Source: Micromonospora pisi (GTDB taxonomy: Bacteria > Actinomycetota > Actinomycetes > Mycobacteriales > Micromonosporaceae). From it: DNA of 64,000 nucleotides. Below the pieces are notes generated by a model that saw only the letters and a list, made by a program, of their open reading frames with translations, did not search any database and had not been told where the DNA came from. Within the stretch, counting starts at the first letter, position 1, and each line of letters begins with the position of its first letter. The position numbers and the translations under genes were made by a program. The stretch lies in the NCBI RefSeq assembly GCF_003633685.1, contig NZ_RBKT01000001.1, positions 6,510,001-6,574,000 of the forward strand. Reading direction: 5' to 3'. This document shows, one piece after another, positions 8,833-17,405 of the stretch.

Positions 8833-9440
8833 GGCGCCCCGGTCCCGCCCACGCGTCTCGGCTCGCGGCGGTGCTGGTCACGGTGGCGGTCGCGCTCGGC
8901 GCCTGCTCCGCGGGCGCGCCCGAGTCCGCCGAGAAGCCCCCCGCCCCGGTCTCGGCCGGTGGCGCCGACACCCTGCCCGGTCCGGTGCCGAGTGCGCTGC
9001 CGCTGCGGCCCGCCCCGACGGACTCACCCGGCGCGCCCGCCTTCACCGGCACCCTGACCGACGGCACCCCGCTCACCGCCGCCAACCTCTGGGCCGACCG
9101 CCCGGTGGTGCTGCTCTTCCTCAGCTCCTGGTGCACCATCTGCGCCGATCGACAGGACGCGCTCAGTGATCTCGCCCGTAGCTACCGGGACCGGGTGGTC
9201 TTCGTCGGCGTGGCGAGCGAGGACGAACCCGCCGACCTGGACGCGTACCTGCGGGACCACCGGGTCGAGTTCCCGGTGGTCTTCGACCGCGACCAGACGA
9301 TCTGGCAGTCGTACGCGGTCCGGGAACCACCCGCTGTCGCCATCGTGGCGAAGGGCGGTGCCCTGCTCCGTGGCTGGCCGGGTGGGATCGACGCGGCGGC
9401 GCTCGACGCCCGCCTCCGCGAACTGGTGATCGCCGGCTGA
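8829..9440 (+). CDS. TlpA/ResA-like thioredoxin-fold lipoprotein
   Basis: 203 residues from GTG 8829, overlapping the upstream stop (GTGA). A signal sequence with lipobox LGAC is followed by a Pro/Ala-rich linker of about 45 residues and a redoxin domain with active-site W-C-T-I-C. A cis-Pro-type segment REPPAVAIV and the C-terminal GWPGGI turn follow. The predicted role is extracytoplasmic thiol-disulfide exchange on the outer face of the membrane. The lipoprotein encoded just upstream, with two Cys in its mature part, is a plausible partner. The substrate is unknown. Confidence 0.8.
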   Translation: MRRPGPAHASRLAAVLVTVAVALGACSAGAPESAEKPPAPVSAGGADTLPGPVPSALPLRPAPTDSPGAPAFTGTLTDGTPLTAANLWADRPVVLLFLSSWCTICADRQDALSDLARSYRDRVVFVGVASEDEPADLDAYLRDHRVEFPVVFDRDQTIWQSYAVREPPAVAIVAKGGALLRGWPGGIDAAALDARLRELVIAG

Positions 9441-9552
9441 CCCCGCCGGTAAGGGTGTCCCCGTCGGCCCCGACGCGCCGGCCGACGGGAGCGTTGTCGC
9501 GGGTGCGGACGCGTCAGCCGACGGGACCGTTGTCGTAGGGGAGAGGATCGCG

Positions 9553-11124
9553 GTGGAGTTGACTGGTTGTGACCAGGGCATGGACCCGCAGACCGGGGAG
9601 CCGGTCGGGGCGGCGGTGGCGCACACGACGGCCGAGCGGGTACACCGGATCGGGTGGGCTGCGGCCGAGGCGGCCGGCCGGCTCGCGGCCCTGCCCCTGA
9701 CCGAGCGGGCCGGACTGCTGCGCGCCGTCGGTGCCGCGTTGGAGGAGGCCCGCGACGAACTGGTGGCGCTCGCCGACCGGGAGACCGGCCTCGGCCCGGT
9801 GCGGCTCGGCGGTGAACTGACCCGGACCCGGGTCCAGTTGGAGTTCTTCGCCGACGCGGTCGAGGAGGGCGGGCTGCTGGAGGCGGTGGTCGACCCGGCC
9901 GACCCGGCGGCGCTGCCGGCACCTCGACCGGACCTGCGGCGGATGCTGGTGCCGCTCGGACCGGTGGCGGTCTTCGCCGCCAGCAACTTCCCGTTCGCGT
10001 TCTCCGTCGCCGGGGGCGACACCGCGAGCGCGCTCGCCGCCGGCTGCCCGGTCGTGGTCAAGGCCCACCCGGGGCACCCGGGGCTCTCCGCACGGACGGC
10101 CGAGATCGTGGGCGCGGCGCTGGCCGGTGCCGGTGCCCCGGACGGGTCGTTCGCGGTGCTGTACGGCACGGAAGCGGGCCGGGCACTGGTCACCCACCCG
10201 GCGATCAAGGCGGTCGGCTTCACCGGGTCGGAGGCCGGCGGCAAAGCTCTGCTCGACCTCGCGAACACCCGACCCGACCCGATCCCGTTCTACGGCGAAC
10301 TCGGCTCGCTGAACCCGACCGTGGTGACCCCGGCCGCGATCGCCGCCCGTGGGGCCGAGATCGCCGCCGGCTTCGTCGCCTCCTTCACCCTGGGAGCCGG
10401 CCAGTTCTGCACCAAACCCGGGCTGCTCTTCCTGCCGGTGGGGCACGACCTGACCCCGGCGCTGGTCGACGCGGTCCGGGCCGTGCCGGTCGGACCGCTG
10501 CTCAACGCCCGGATCCGGGACGGCTACACGGAGATCTCCGCCGCCCTGGCCGGGGTGGCCGGCGTACGGAACCTCACGCCCGTGGAGCAGCCGGAGCGGG
10601 AGCGGGCCGGGTACCGCGTGCCGGCGCGGCTGTTCGCGGTCTCCGTACCCGATCTGCTGGCCCGGCCCGGGGAGTTGCTGGCGGAATGCTTCGGCCCGGC
10701 GGCGCTGGTGGTGGAGTACGCCGACGCGGCGGAGCTGGTCGCGGCCCTGTCGATCCTGCCCGGCACGTTGACCGCGAGCGTGCACGCCGACGTCCCCACC
10801 GACGAGGCGTTCGCCGCCCAGTTGATCGAACTCTGCGTGGCGCGGGCCGGACGGGTGATCTGGAACGGCTGGCCGACCGGGGTGGCCGTCACCTGGGCCA
10901 TGCAGCACGGCGGCCCGTGGCCGGCGACGACCGGCTCGCTGCACACCTCGGTCGGGCAGACCGCCGCCCGGCGGTTCCTCCGGCCGGTCGCCTACCAGGG
11001 TGTTCCGCAGGAGCTCCTGCCACCGGCGCTGCGCGACGGCAACCCGCTCGGCATCGTCCGCCGCCTCGACGGCGTACTCGGCGTCGACGGCCTGATGTAC
11101 GTCGACGGGCCGGTAACGGGGTGA
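9553..11124 (+). CDS. Aldehyde dehydrogenase, probable alpha-ketoglutarate semialdehyde dehydrogenase
   Basis: 523 residues from a GTG at 9553 with a GGGGAGAGG ribosome site. The catalytic Cys lies in GAGQFCTKPG and the general-base Glu in FYGELGSLNPT. That ELGSLNP wording and the length of about 520 residues are typical of the NADP-dependent KGSADH/AldH subgroup. The enzyme would convert alpha-ketoglutarate semialdehyde to alpha-ketoglutarate, completing the hydroxyproline route encoded at 1141-5933. It is separated from those genes by the M6 protease and the two lipoproteins. Sugar-acid (arabinose, glucarate) pathways use the same enzyme, so the substrate assignment relies on the neighbours. 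Confidence 0.82.
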   Translation: MELTGCDQGMDPQTGEPVGAAVAHTTAERVHRIGWAAAEAAGRLAALPLTERAGLLRAVGAALEEARDELVALADRETGLGPVRLGGELTRTRVQLEFFADAVEEGGLLEAVVDPADPAALPAPRPDLRRMLVPLGPVAVFAASNFPFAFSVAGGDTASALAAGCPVVVKAHPGHPGLSARTAEIVGAALAGAGAPDGSFAVLYGTEAGRALVTHPAIKAVGFTGSEAGGKALLDLANTRPDPIPFYGELGSLNPTVVTPAAIAARGAEIAAGFVASFTLGAGQFCTKPGLLFLPVGHDLTPALVDAVRAVPVGPLLNARIRDGYTEISAALAGVAGVRNLTPVEQPERERAGYRVPARLFAVSVPDLLARPGELLAECFGPAALVVEYADAAELVAALSILPGTLTASVHADVPTDEAFAAQLIELCVARAGRVIWNGWPTGVAVTWAMQHGGPWPATTGSLHTSVGQTAARRFLRPVAYQGVPQELLPPALRDGNPLGIVRRLDGVLGVDGLMYVDGPVTG

Positions 11125-11131
11125 CCCGGTA

Positions 11132-11156
11132 GGACACCCCTGACTAGGGTGGGTCC
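11132..11156. terminator. Possible terminator hairpin after the aldehyde dehydrogenase gene
   Basis: GGACACCC (11132-11139) can pair with GGGTGGGTCC (11147-11156) with a two-base bulge and a 7-nt loop, 7 nt after the stop codon. A weak to moderate candidate. Confidence 0.4.
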
Positions 11157-11247
11157 GACGGGCCGGGCGTGACGACGGCGACGGGGCCGGGCGTGACGAC
11201 GGTGACGGATGGCCGGGACGACGGGCCGGCCGGACGGGGGAGGACCG

Positions 11248-11880
11248 ATGACGGACGACAACGGACTGGTCGAGGTGACCTCACACGACGAGCTGCGCGA
11301 GCTGCTCGGCGAGCCGCTGCGACGGGTGGCGGAGAAGGCCCGCCGGTCCCTGCACGACTACGACCGGCAGTGGCTCGCCGCGTCGCCGTTCTGCCTGATG
11401 GCGACGGCCGGTGCGGACGGCAGTTGCGATGTCTCGCCCAAGGGCGACCCGGCCGGCTTCACCCTGGTCCTGGACGACCGGACGATCGTGATCCCGGACC
11501 GGCCGGGCAACCGGCGCGCCGACGGTTTCCACAACATGCTCGACAACCCGCACGTCGGTCTGGTCTACCTGATTCCCGGTCGGGGCGACACGTTGCGGAT
11601 CAACGGCCGGGCCCGGCTGGTCCGTGACGCCCCGTTCTTCCCCCGGCTCGCGGTCAAGGGACGGGTGCCGACCCTGGCCCTGTTGGTGGAGATCGACGAG
11701 GTCTTCTACCACTGCTCGAAGGCGTTCCTCCGGTCCGACCTGTGGCAGCCGGAGAAGTGGCAGCCGGAGGCGGTGCCGTCCCGGGCCCGGATCGCCAAGG
11801 CGGTCGAACAGCCCGACGAAGCGATCGAGGAGTTGGAACGCTACTACGGCCCGACGTACGCCGACCGGCTCTACGGCTGA
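11248..11880 (+). CDS. PPOX-class (pyridoxamine phosphate oxidase-like) FMN-dependent flavoprotein
   Basis: 210 residues. ATG 11248 is preferred over an in-frame ATG at 11209 because GGGGGAGG lies at 11236-11243. The split-barrel pattern is visible: SPFCLMATAGADGSCDVSPKGDP, then NRRADGFHNMLDNPHVGLVYLIPG, then LRINGRARL. This matches the MSMEG_1061-type PPOX proteins of actinobacteria, which bind FMN or F420 and may reduce small molecules. The C-terminal LERYYGPTYADRLYG tail is typical for that group. It is a single-gene unit, convergent with the membrane protein gene that follows. Confidence 0.8.
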   Translation: MTDDNGLVEVTSHDELRELLGEPLRRVAEKARRSLHDYDRQWLAASPFCLMATAGADGSCDVSPKGDPAGFTLVLDDRTIVIPDRPGNRRADGFHNMLDNPHVGLVYLIPGRGDTLRINGRARLVRDAPFFPRLAVKGRVPTLALLVEIDEVFYHCSKAFLRSDLWQPEKWQPEAVPSRARIAKAVEQPDEAIEELERYYGPTYADRLYG

Positions 11881-11907
11881 TCGGCGGTCGCGCCGCCCGC
11901 CCGCGCG

Positions 11908-13626
11908 TCACGGCAGCGGTCGTAGGGTCACCGAGGGTTGGTAGATCCGGTACTCGCCGAACTCGATCGTGCGGGCGGTGACGCCCCGGTCCCGCAGCAG
12001 GTTCCGGAAGGCCAGGTTGGCCGGTTCGTGCAGGGTGAAGACAAACGCGGGCCGGTCGGCGGTGTTCACCTGGCGGGGATAGGCGGGGTAGCGGTCCTGG
12101 CCGGGGCGGAGGCTGTCGCCGAGTACGGCACAGAGCACCCGTTCCCGGCTGTTGAAGATCAGCCGGTTGCAGGTCCAGTAGTCGGCGTAGACGTGTCGGA
12201 TCCCCGCCCGGCGCAGCACGGTGGCGAGTTGCTGGGACTGCCGCTCCTCGGCCCGGATGGTCGGTACCTCGGTGATCAGGTCGACCGTGGTGTAGACCAT
12301 CGTCCCCAGCAGAGTCGCCACCACCCCACCCGCCACCACCCCACCGGCCCGCGCCACCACCCCCCTGCGGTTAGGAAGGGCCCCTTGTACAACAGAATCC
12401 GATAACAAGGGGCCCTTCCTTACCCGGCGGGCGGCTAGCCAGAGGGGCCAGAGGACGGCGGGCAGGGAGAGCTGGAGGATCGACAGGTAGCGGGCGCTGG
12501 CCAGGGGCGCGCTGGCGGCGAGTGAACTGCGGGCGTACCCGGCCAGGGTCAGCGCGGCGCCGACGAGCAGGGCGAGCTGGGCCACGTACCGCATCCGGCG
12601 GGCGATCGGCGACGAGTCGGCGGCGTGCCGGCCGGGCCCGGCGTCGGTCGGAGCTGGCCCGGGGCGGGTGGGGGAGGGGCGGCGCAGGCCCGCCACCGCC
12701 AGCGCCGCCGCGATCAGCAGGAGTACGGGGTAGAGCGCGCCCCAGGCCATCTGCCAGCCGGTGCAGTACGTCGACAGGCAGATTCCGGTGGCGAGCGGGA
12801 TGCCGACCAGCACACTGCCGTGCAGTTGGTCGACGGCCGAGGTCTGCCCGCCCTCGCCCGCACTGACCTGGGACAGTACGGAGAGTGAGTCCTGCCCCGG
12901 TGGCGCGGTCAGGTTGTCCACGATCAGCGGCAGTACGCCGAGGACGAAGCCACCGATCAGCAGCAGCCCCGCCCAACCGAACAGCTCCCGGGCGCAACCG
13001 ACCAGCAGCACGATCGCGGCCACCGCCAGGTACGGCAGGATCAGCCAGTCGTCCCAGACACAGAGCCCGGTGAGGAGACCGAACGCCCCGAAGCAGAGCC
13101 AGCGGCGGCGGCTGATCCGGTGCTCGCCGAGGGCGAGCGCGATGAGTAGCAACAGGGCGACCGCGGGTTTGACCTCGGGGCGTCCGCCGACCGCGGTCAT
13201 CTGGTCCCGTACGACCCGTTCCGAGCCGAGCGCGAGGAACCCGACGACCAGGGTGGCGAGCCACGGGGAGTAGAGCCGGCGGGTGAGCCGGTACATCAGG
13301 TAGACGAAGGCCGCGTAGAGCAGGAGCAGGGGGAGCCGGAGCAGTACCCAGTTCGGCTCGAAGGCGGCGAAGAGTGGTGCGGCGAGGTACGACTCCACGA
13401 CGCCCATGTAGTGCTGGCCGTAGAGGAAGATCGGCCATCGCCGGCCGGTGGCGATATGTGCCGCCGCGAGCCCGAAGGTCGCCTCGTCACTGTTGGAGCC
13501 GGGGACGGTGAGCAGGAGCAGGACCAGTCGGTAACCGATCCCGACGAGTCCGAGCACGAGCGCCACCAGGCCCGGTGGATCGAGCCGTCGGCGCCGCCTA
13601 CCGGTCTGTTCCGCTGCCAATGACAC
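11908..13626 (-). CDS. Polytopic membrane protein, GT-C (ArnT/GT39-like) glycosyltransferase
   Basis: About 572 residues with 10 or more hydrophobic segments. The first external loop has an acidic motif (SNSDEA) right after TM1, followed by GRRWPIFLYGQHYMGVVESYLAAP, as in PMT/ArnT-type polyprenyl-phosphate-sugar transferases. A soluble C-terminal domain of about 140 residues follows the last helix. GTG at 13626 has a G-rich upstream stretch; a TTG two codons earlier is possible. Residues about 401-419 (RKGPLLSDSVVQGALPN) are encoded by palindromic element copy B, which lies in frame in a basic loop after a transmembrane helix. The donor and acceptor are unknown. Confidence 0.75.
   Translation of the reverse strand: MSLAAEQTGRRRRRLDPPGLVALVLGLVGIGYRLVLLLLTVPGSNSDEATFGLAAAHIATGRRWPIFLYGQHYMGVVESYLAAPLFAAFEPNWVLLRLPLLLLYAAFVYLMYRLTRRLYSPWLATLVVGFLALGSERVVRDQMTAVGGRPEVKPAVALLLLIALALGEHRISRRRWLCFGAFGLLTGLCVWDDWLILPYLAVAAIVLLVGCARELFGWAGLLLIGGFVLGVLPLIVDNLTAPPGQDSLSVLSQVSAGEGGQTSAVDQLHGSVLVGIPLATGICLSTYCTGWQMAWGALYPVLLLIAAALAVAGLRRPSPTRPGPAPTDAGPGRHAADSSPIARRMRYVAQLALLVGAALTLAGYARSSLAASAPLASARYLSILQLSLPAVLWPLWLAARRVRKGPLLSDSVVQGALPNRRGVVARAGGVVAGGVVATLLGTMVYTTVDLITEVPTIRAEERQSQQLATVLRRAGIRHVYADYWTCNRLIFNSRERVLCAVLGDSLRPGQDRYPAYPRQVNTADRPAFVFTLHEPANLAFRNLLRDRGVTARTIEFGEYRIYQPSVTLRPLP
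12369..12424. repeat. Palindromic element copy B inside a coding region
   Basis: A 56 bp element with GGTTAGGAAGGGCCCC and GGGGCCCTTCCTTACC ends, matching copies A (inverted) and E (same orientation). Unlike the other copies it is internal to an open reading frame, that of the GT-C membrane protein, and is translated as a loop segment. It could act as a hairpin in that mRNA. Confidence 0.8.
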
Positions 13627-13774
13627 GACCAACGCCCCCGTCGTCGTCCCGCAGGCAGTGTCGCACGACTAAACAGGCGAAAGTGGTTCATCTTGGCAAA
13701 GAGGGCACTCGACGAAGATTTTTGATCATCAGGAGCCGGCACTCCCGTGGCCGCCGGGGGCGGTCTGTGGCAGG

Positions 13775-14854
13775 GTGTCAGGCGTGTCGCTCGTACCCGC
13801 CCGAACGTCGGCAGTAGCCCGCCGCCCGCACCGTGCGGCCCGGGTCGAGGACGCCGTTCACGAGCTCCTCGCACGCCGACTCCGGCAGCGGGGTTGGCCG
13901 CCCACCATCGTCGCGTACGCCGGCTACGGTGGTCCAGGTTGGGTCCGGGTGATGGGACGAATGCTGCTCACCCGGGTCGATCCGCGTGAGCCCCGGCGGG
14001 CGGAGAAGGTACGCGGCTGGCGCAGCTTCGTCACCCTGCCGGTGAAGGACGCCCCGGTGCTGATCGAAGCGGGCGGCGGCCGGCACGAGGCGCGTACCGA
14101 CCGGAGCGGATTCATCGACGCCGTCATCGAGGCTGACCTGCCCCCGGGCTGGGGCACGGCCAGGATGACCAGCCCCGGCGCGGAACCGGTCGAGGCGCCG
14201 GTGCGCGTGGTCGACCCGGAGGCCCGGTTCGGCATCCTCTCCGACATCGACGACACGGTCATGGTCACCGCCCTGCCCCGGCCCATGCTCGCCGCCTGGA
14301 ACACCTTCGTCCTCGACGAGCACGCCCGGATGGCCGTGCCCGGCATGGCGGTGCTCTACGAGCGGCTGGTCACCGCCCACCCCGGCGCTCCGGTCTTCTA
14401 CCTCTCCACCGGCGCCTGGAACGTGGCCCCGACCCTGACCCGGTTTCTCTCCCGGCACCTCTACCCGGCCGGCCCGCTGTTGCTCACCCAGTGGGGGCCG
14501 ACCGTCGACCGTTGGTTCCGCAGCGGTCGGGAGCACAAGCGGGCCACGCTCGCCCAGTTGGCCCGCGAGTTCCCGAAGGTCCGCTGGCTGCTGGTCGGTG
14601 ACGACGGCCAGCACGACCAGGAGATCTACGCCGAGTTCGCCGCCGCCCACCCGGAGAACGTCGCCGCGGTGGCGATCCGCCGGCTCTCGCCGACCCAGTC
14701 GGTGCTCGCCGGTGGTCTGCCCGGACACCACAACGGCGACCCGCGCGCCTCCGGCCTGGCGGGTCAGCCCTGGCTCTACGCACCGGACGGCGCCGGCCTC
14801 TGGCGCCTGCTGCGCGACACCGAACTGACCGAGGGCGCGGCGGGCCCGCCGTGA
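13775..14854 (+). CDS. APP1-domain (DUF2183) phosphatidate phosphatase-like protein
   Basis: 359 residues from GTG 13775; a second GTG lies three codons later. The HAD-like core is clear: FGILSDIDDTVMVT carries the DxDxT nucleophile motif (around residue 155). STGAWNVAP and the VGDDGQHDQEIY segment supply the later HAD motifs. This is the App1 catalytic domain first defined in yeast phosphatidate phosphatase, widespread in bacteria with unknown lipid substrate. No membrane segment or signal peptide is seen, so it is probably cytoplasmic or membrane-peripheral. It is followed by a perfect 8-bp hairpin at 14860-14881. Confidence 0.82.
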   Translation: MSGVSLVPARTSAVARRPHRAARVEDAVHELLARRLRQRGWPPTIVAYAGYGGPGWVRVMGRMLLTRVDPREPRRAEKVRGWRSFVTLPVKDAPVLIEAGGGRHEARTDRSGFIDAVIEADLPPGWGTARMTSPGAEPVEAPVRVVDPEARFGILSDIDDTVMVTALPRPMLAAWNTFVLDEHARMAVPGMAVLYERLVTAHPGAPVFYLSTGAWNVAPTLTRFLSRHLYPAGPLLLTQWGPTVDRWFRSGREHKRATLAQLAREFPKVRWLLVGDDGQHDQEIYAEFAAAHPENVAAVAIRRLSPTQSVLAGGLPGHHNGDPRASGLAGQPWLYAPDGAGLWRLLRDTELTEGAAGPP

Positions 14855-14859
14855 CGGGG

Positions 14860-14881
14860 GCGGACGGGGCGAACCGTCCGC
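14860..14881. terminator. Terminator hairpin between convergent genes
   Basis: GCGGACGG (14860-14867) and CCGTCCGC (14874-14881) form a perfect 8-bp stem with loop GGCGAA, 5 nt after the APP1 stop. It may serve both the APP1 gene and the convergent hydrolase gene. Confidence 0.65.
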
Positions 14882-14924
14882 GCTATCACGATCGAGCCGG
14901 CCGCATGTTCCGGTTGTCGAGCTA

Positions 14925-15710
14925 CTACCAGACGGCCCGGTCGAGCCAGGACCGGACGCGGTCAGCGGTCTCCCGCCAGCCGGGCTCGAGCAGCATGCTG
15001 TGCGAGCGGTCATGGAGGAACAGGTAGTCGGAGCCGAAGTACGCCGCGCTGCGCCGTACGACCTCGGCCGGGACGACGATGTCGTGTTCGGCACCGACCA
15101 TCAACGACGGACCCCCGATCCGGGTGCGTTCGAGGCTCAGCGCCCCGCCCGACGCGACCTCCCAGAGCGCGGTCGGCGACTCGTCGGGCATCAAGGCGTA
15201 GTAGTGGCGCGCCTCGTCCTCCGGCAGTCCCTCGAAGAACCACTCGCGCGCCATCTCGTAGGGCATCGGCGGATATGGCCTCGTCAGGTCGATCGGCAGT
15301 TGCATCACCTCGTTGCCGACCTCCTTGCAGGCGATCGGCGCGATCAGCACCTGGGCCACGACCGGGTGATCCTCGGCGTACTTCTGTACGGCCATCGCGC
15401 CCATGCTGTGCGCCATCAGTACGGGGGTCTGCCCGACGTGTGAGACGACAATCTTCAGTTCCTCGGTCACGTCCTGGATGGAACGCCGCACGAATTCTTC
15501 CTCGGGCAGGGCGCGTGAACCGTTGTGGTTGAACCAGCTGAACGAATAGCAGTGCCGGCCGGTGGCTGCGAAATAAGGCAGGAATTTGTCCCAGACCCAA
15601 CTGCCGTGGCTTCCGCCGTGCACCATGACGATCGGCGGTGCGATTGGCTCGCCGACCGGTGCGGCGTGTTCCACGAAAACGCCGTCGACTTGCAGCTTTT
15701 CGATCTCCAT
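14925..15710 (-). CDS. Alpha/beta hydrolase
   Basis: 261 residues from ATG 15710, which has TGGAGA just upstream. The frame stays open to 15836 but without a ribosome site. The oxyanion segment is MVHGGSHGSW and the nucleophile elbow AHSMGAM. The acid Asp lies in VGAEHDIVVP and the catalytic His in DRSHSM, so the triad is complete. There is no signal peptide, so it is cytoplasmic. The substrate cannot be inferred. The gene is divergent from the CGNR regulator gene at 15821 across 110 bp, making regulation by that protein plausible. Confidence 0.82.
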   Translation of the reverse strand: MEIEKLQVDGVFVEHAAPVGEPIAPPIVMVHGGSHGSWVWDKFLPYFAATGRHCYSFSWFNHNGSRALPEEEFVRRSIQDVTEELKIVVSHVGQTPVLMAHSMGAMAVQKYAEDHPVVAQVLIAPIACKEVGNEVMQLPIDLTRPYPPMPYEMAREWFFEGLPEDEARHYYALMPDESPTALWEVASGGALSLERTRIGGPSLMVGAEHDIVVPAEVVRRSAAYFGSDYLFLHDRSHSMLLEPGWRETADRVRSWLDRAVW

Positions 15711-15808
15711 CACATCTCCACAGGTGGTGGGCCGGGTGCGGGAGTTCCTCGGATCCATCCCGCCCCGAAAGTCTGTAACCGTTGACACCGGTTTCATGGC
15801 GTGCCGAA

Positions 15809-15814
15809 TATAGT
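15809..15814 (+). promoter_or_regulatory. -10 box TATAGT of a leaderless transcript (CGNR gene)
   Basis: TATAGT ends 6 nt before ATG 15821, so the transcript should begin at or next to the start codon. A TTGACA at 15782-15787 would be the -35, but the 21-nt spacing is long. No ribosome site precedes the ATG. Confidence 0.55.
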
Positions 15815-15820
15815 GGTTAC

Positions 15821-16456
15821 ATGATCGCAGCAGCAACCGGGCTGGTACTCCGTACGCCGGATGGCACCCCGTACCTCTTCGACCCCGGCACGCTCTGCCT
15901 GGACCTGCTCACTGCCGGGGGGCCCGGCGTGCTGGCCCGCTACGACGTGCTGCACGAACCGAGCGACCTGGCCAACTGGCTCTCCCTCTCCCGCCTCCGG
16001 CTCGACCCCGCCGACGTCCGGGTCACCTCCGACGATGTCCAGACGGCGCGTCGGCTCCGGGATGCGCTCTGGCAGCTCACCCGCGCCTGCGCGCGCGGTG
16101 AGACGCGGCGGGCCGAAGATCTGGACGAGGTCAACCGGGCGGCCCTGCCCGCACCGCTCGTGCCGCAGATCACCCCGACGGCCACGCGCGGTTGGCAACT
16201 GCCGGCCGACGGCGCCCAGGCGCTGTCCACCATCGCCCGGGACGCCGTCGAATTGTTCACCGGCCCGCACGCCGACCGGATCCGGGAATGCTCCGCCCCC
16301 GACTGTTACCTCATTTTCGTGGACGTTTCGCGGTCGCTACGCCGCCGGTGGTGCGCGATGGAGGCCTGCGGAAATCGGCACAAGGTCCGGGCGCTGCGCG
16401 CCCGCCGCAATGCGAACGAGGCGCCGATGGACACGTCACCCGATTCGGCCCGCTGA
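15821..16456 (+). CDS. CGNR zinc-finger (ABATE domain) regulator
   Basis: 211 residues. The N-terminal ABATE-type domain (FDPGTLCLDLLTAGG onward) is followed by the C-terminal CGNR finger. That finger has CSAPDC near residue 160, then SRSLRRRWCAMEACGNRHKVRALR. The stress-responsive actinobacterial CGNR proteins are putative DNA-binding regulators. The start ATG lies immediately downstream of a TATAGT box with no Shine-Dalgarno, suggesting a leaderless mRNA. It is divergent from the alpha/beta hydrolase gene, its most likely target. Confidence 0.85.
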   Translation: MIAAATGLVLRTPDGTPYLFDPGTLCLDLLTAGGPGVLARYDVLHEPSDLANWLSLSRLRLDPADVRVTSDDVQTARRLRDALWQLTRACARGETRRAEDLDEVNRAALPAPLVPQITPTATRGWQLPADGAQALSTIARDAVELFTGPHADRIRECSAPDCYLIFVDVSRSLRRRWCAMEACGNRHKVRALRARRNANEAPMDTSPDSAR

Positions 16457-16503
16457 CCATCGGATAGGCAAAGCCAGGAAACCCCGAACAAGCGTAAGCG
16501 AGA

Positions 16504-17334
16504 TTATCGGGTACGCCCGTCGCCGGCCCGCTCCGCGACCACCTCCAGGTACGCCGACGGGATGCGTACGGTGCCGTCCGTCGCCACGTTCCACTGCCGC
16601 GCCAACTCGACCAGGTCGGCGTGGAGCGGTCCACCGTGGCCCGCGCCGAGTGCCTCGAACGCCTTCAACGTCGGCCCGTAGTTCTCCCGGAAGAAGTCGG
16701 CGAACTGTTCGGGTGTGGCGAACCGGAAGACGAACTCGCGGCGGGTCGCCCGTACGTTGGTAACCGCCGTCCCGAACAGTTCGTCGAGCCGCTGTTCGGT
16801 GCCCCACTCGGCCGGCGCGCGCAGCCCCTTCGGCGGCGGTACGTGCCGGCCGACCGCGCGGAACAGGTCACCGATGAAGCCGTCCGGCGTCCAGCAGGCG
16901 AGCCCGATCGTGCCGCCCGGCCGGCACACGCGTACCAGTTCCGCCGCCGCCTGCTCCTGGTCGGGCGCGAACATCACGCCGACGACGGAGAGGACGGCGT
17001 CGAACGCCCCGTTCGGATACCCGATCCGTTCGGCGTCCCCCACCACGAACTCCACGGTCAGCCCTTCGGCAGCCGCCCGGTGTTCCCCGCGTGCCAGCAG
17101 TTCCGGCACGTAGTCGAGGCCGGTCACCAGGCAGCCGCAGCGGGCCGCCGCGAGGGCGGCGTTGCCGCTGCCGGTGGCGATGTCGAGGACCCGCGCACCG
17201 GCCGGCAGGTCGGCCGAGGCCACGAGCAGTTCGGAGATCGGATAGATGCGCGCGGCGACCGCGTGGTAGTCCCCGCTGGCCCAGGTCTTCTGCTGACGGG
17301 CCTTGATCGCGCTGAGGTCGAGCATGGTGGTCAT
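16504..17334 (-). CDS. Class I SAM-dependent methyltransferase
   Basis: 276 residues from ATG 17334 with AGAGGGGAC upstream; a second in-frame ATG lies three codons in. Motif I is VLDIATGSGNAAL (around residue 50) and the motif II acid is in VTGLDYVPEL. A motif-IV-like stretch FDAVLSVVGVMFAPD and a RPGG turn (CRPGGTIGLACW) follow. It resembles UbiE/COQ5-like small-molecule methyltransferases. It lies 70 nt downstream of the LuxR gene start region on the same strand side, but is separated from it by its own promoter space. The substrate is unknown. Confidence 0.82.
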   Translation of the reverse strand: MTTMLDLSAIKARQQKTWASGDYHAVAARIYPISELLVASADLPAGARVLDIATGSGNAALAAARCGCLVTGLDYVPELLARGEHRAAAEGLTVEFVVGDAERIGYPNGAFDAVLSVVGVMFAPDQEQAAAELVRVCRPGGTIGLACWTPDGFIGDLFRAVGRHVPPPKGLRAPAEWGTEQRLDELFGTAVTNVRATRREFVFRFATPEQFADFFRENYGPTLKAFEALGAGHGGPLHADLVELARQWNVATDGTVRIPSAYLEVVAERAGDGRTR

Positions 17335-17405
17335 GGTGTCCCCTCTGTTGGTGTCTGGCGGGGACGTTAGGCGCGGGCCCGCCGGTCACGAATGGGGAGA
17401 ACTCC

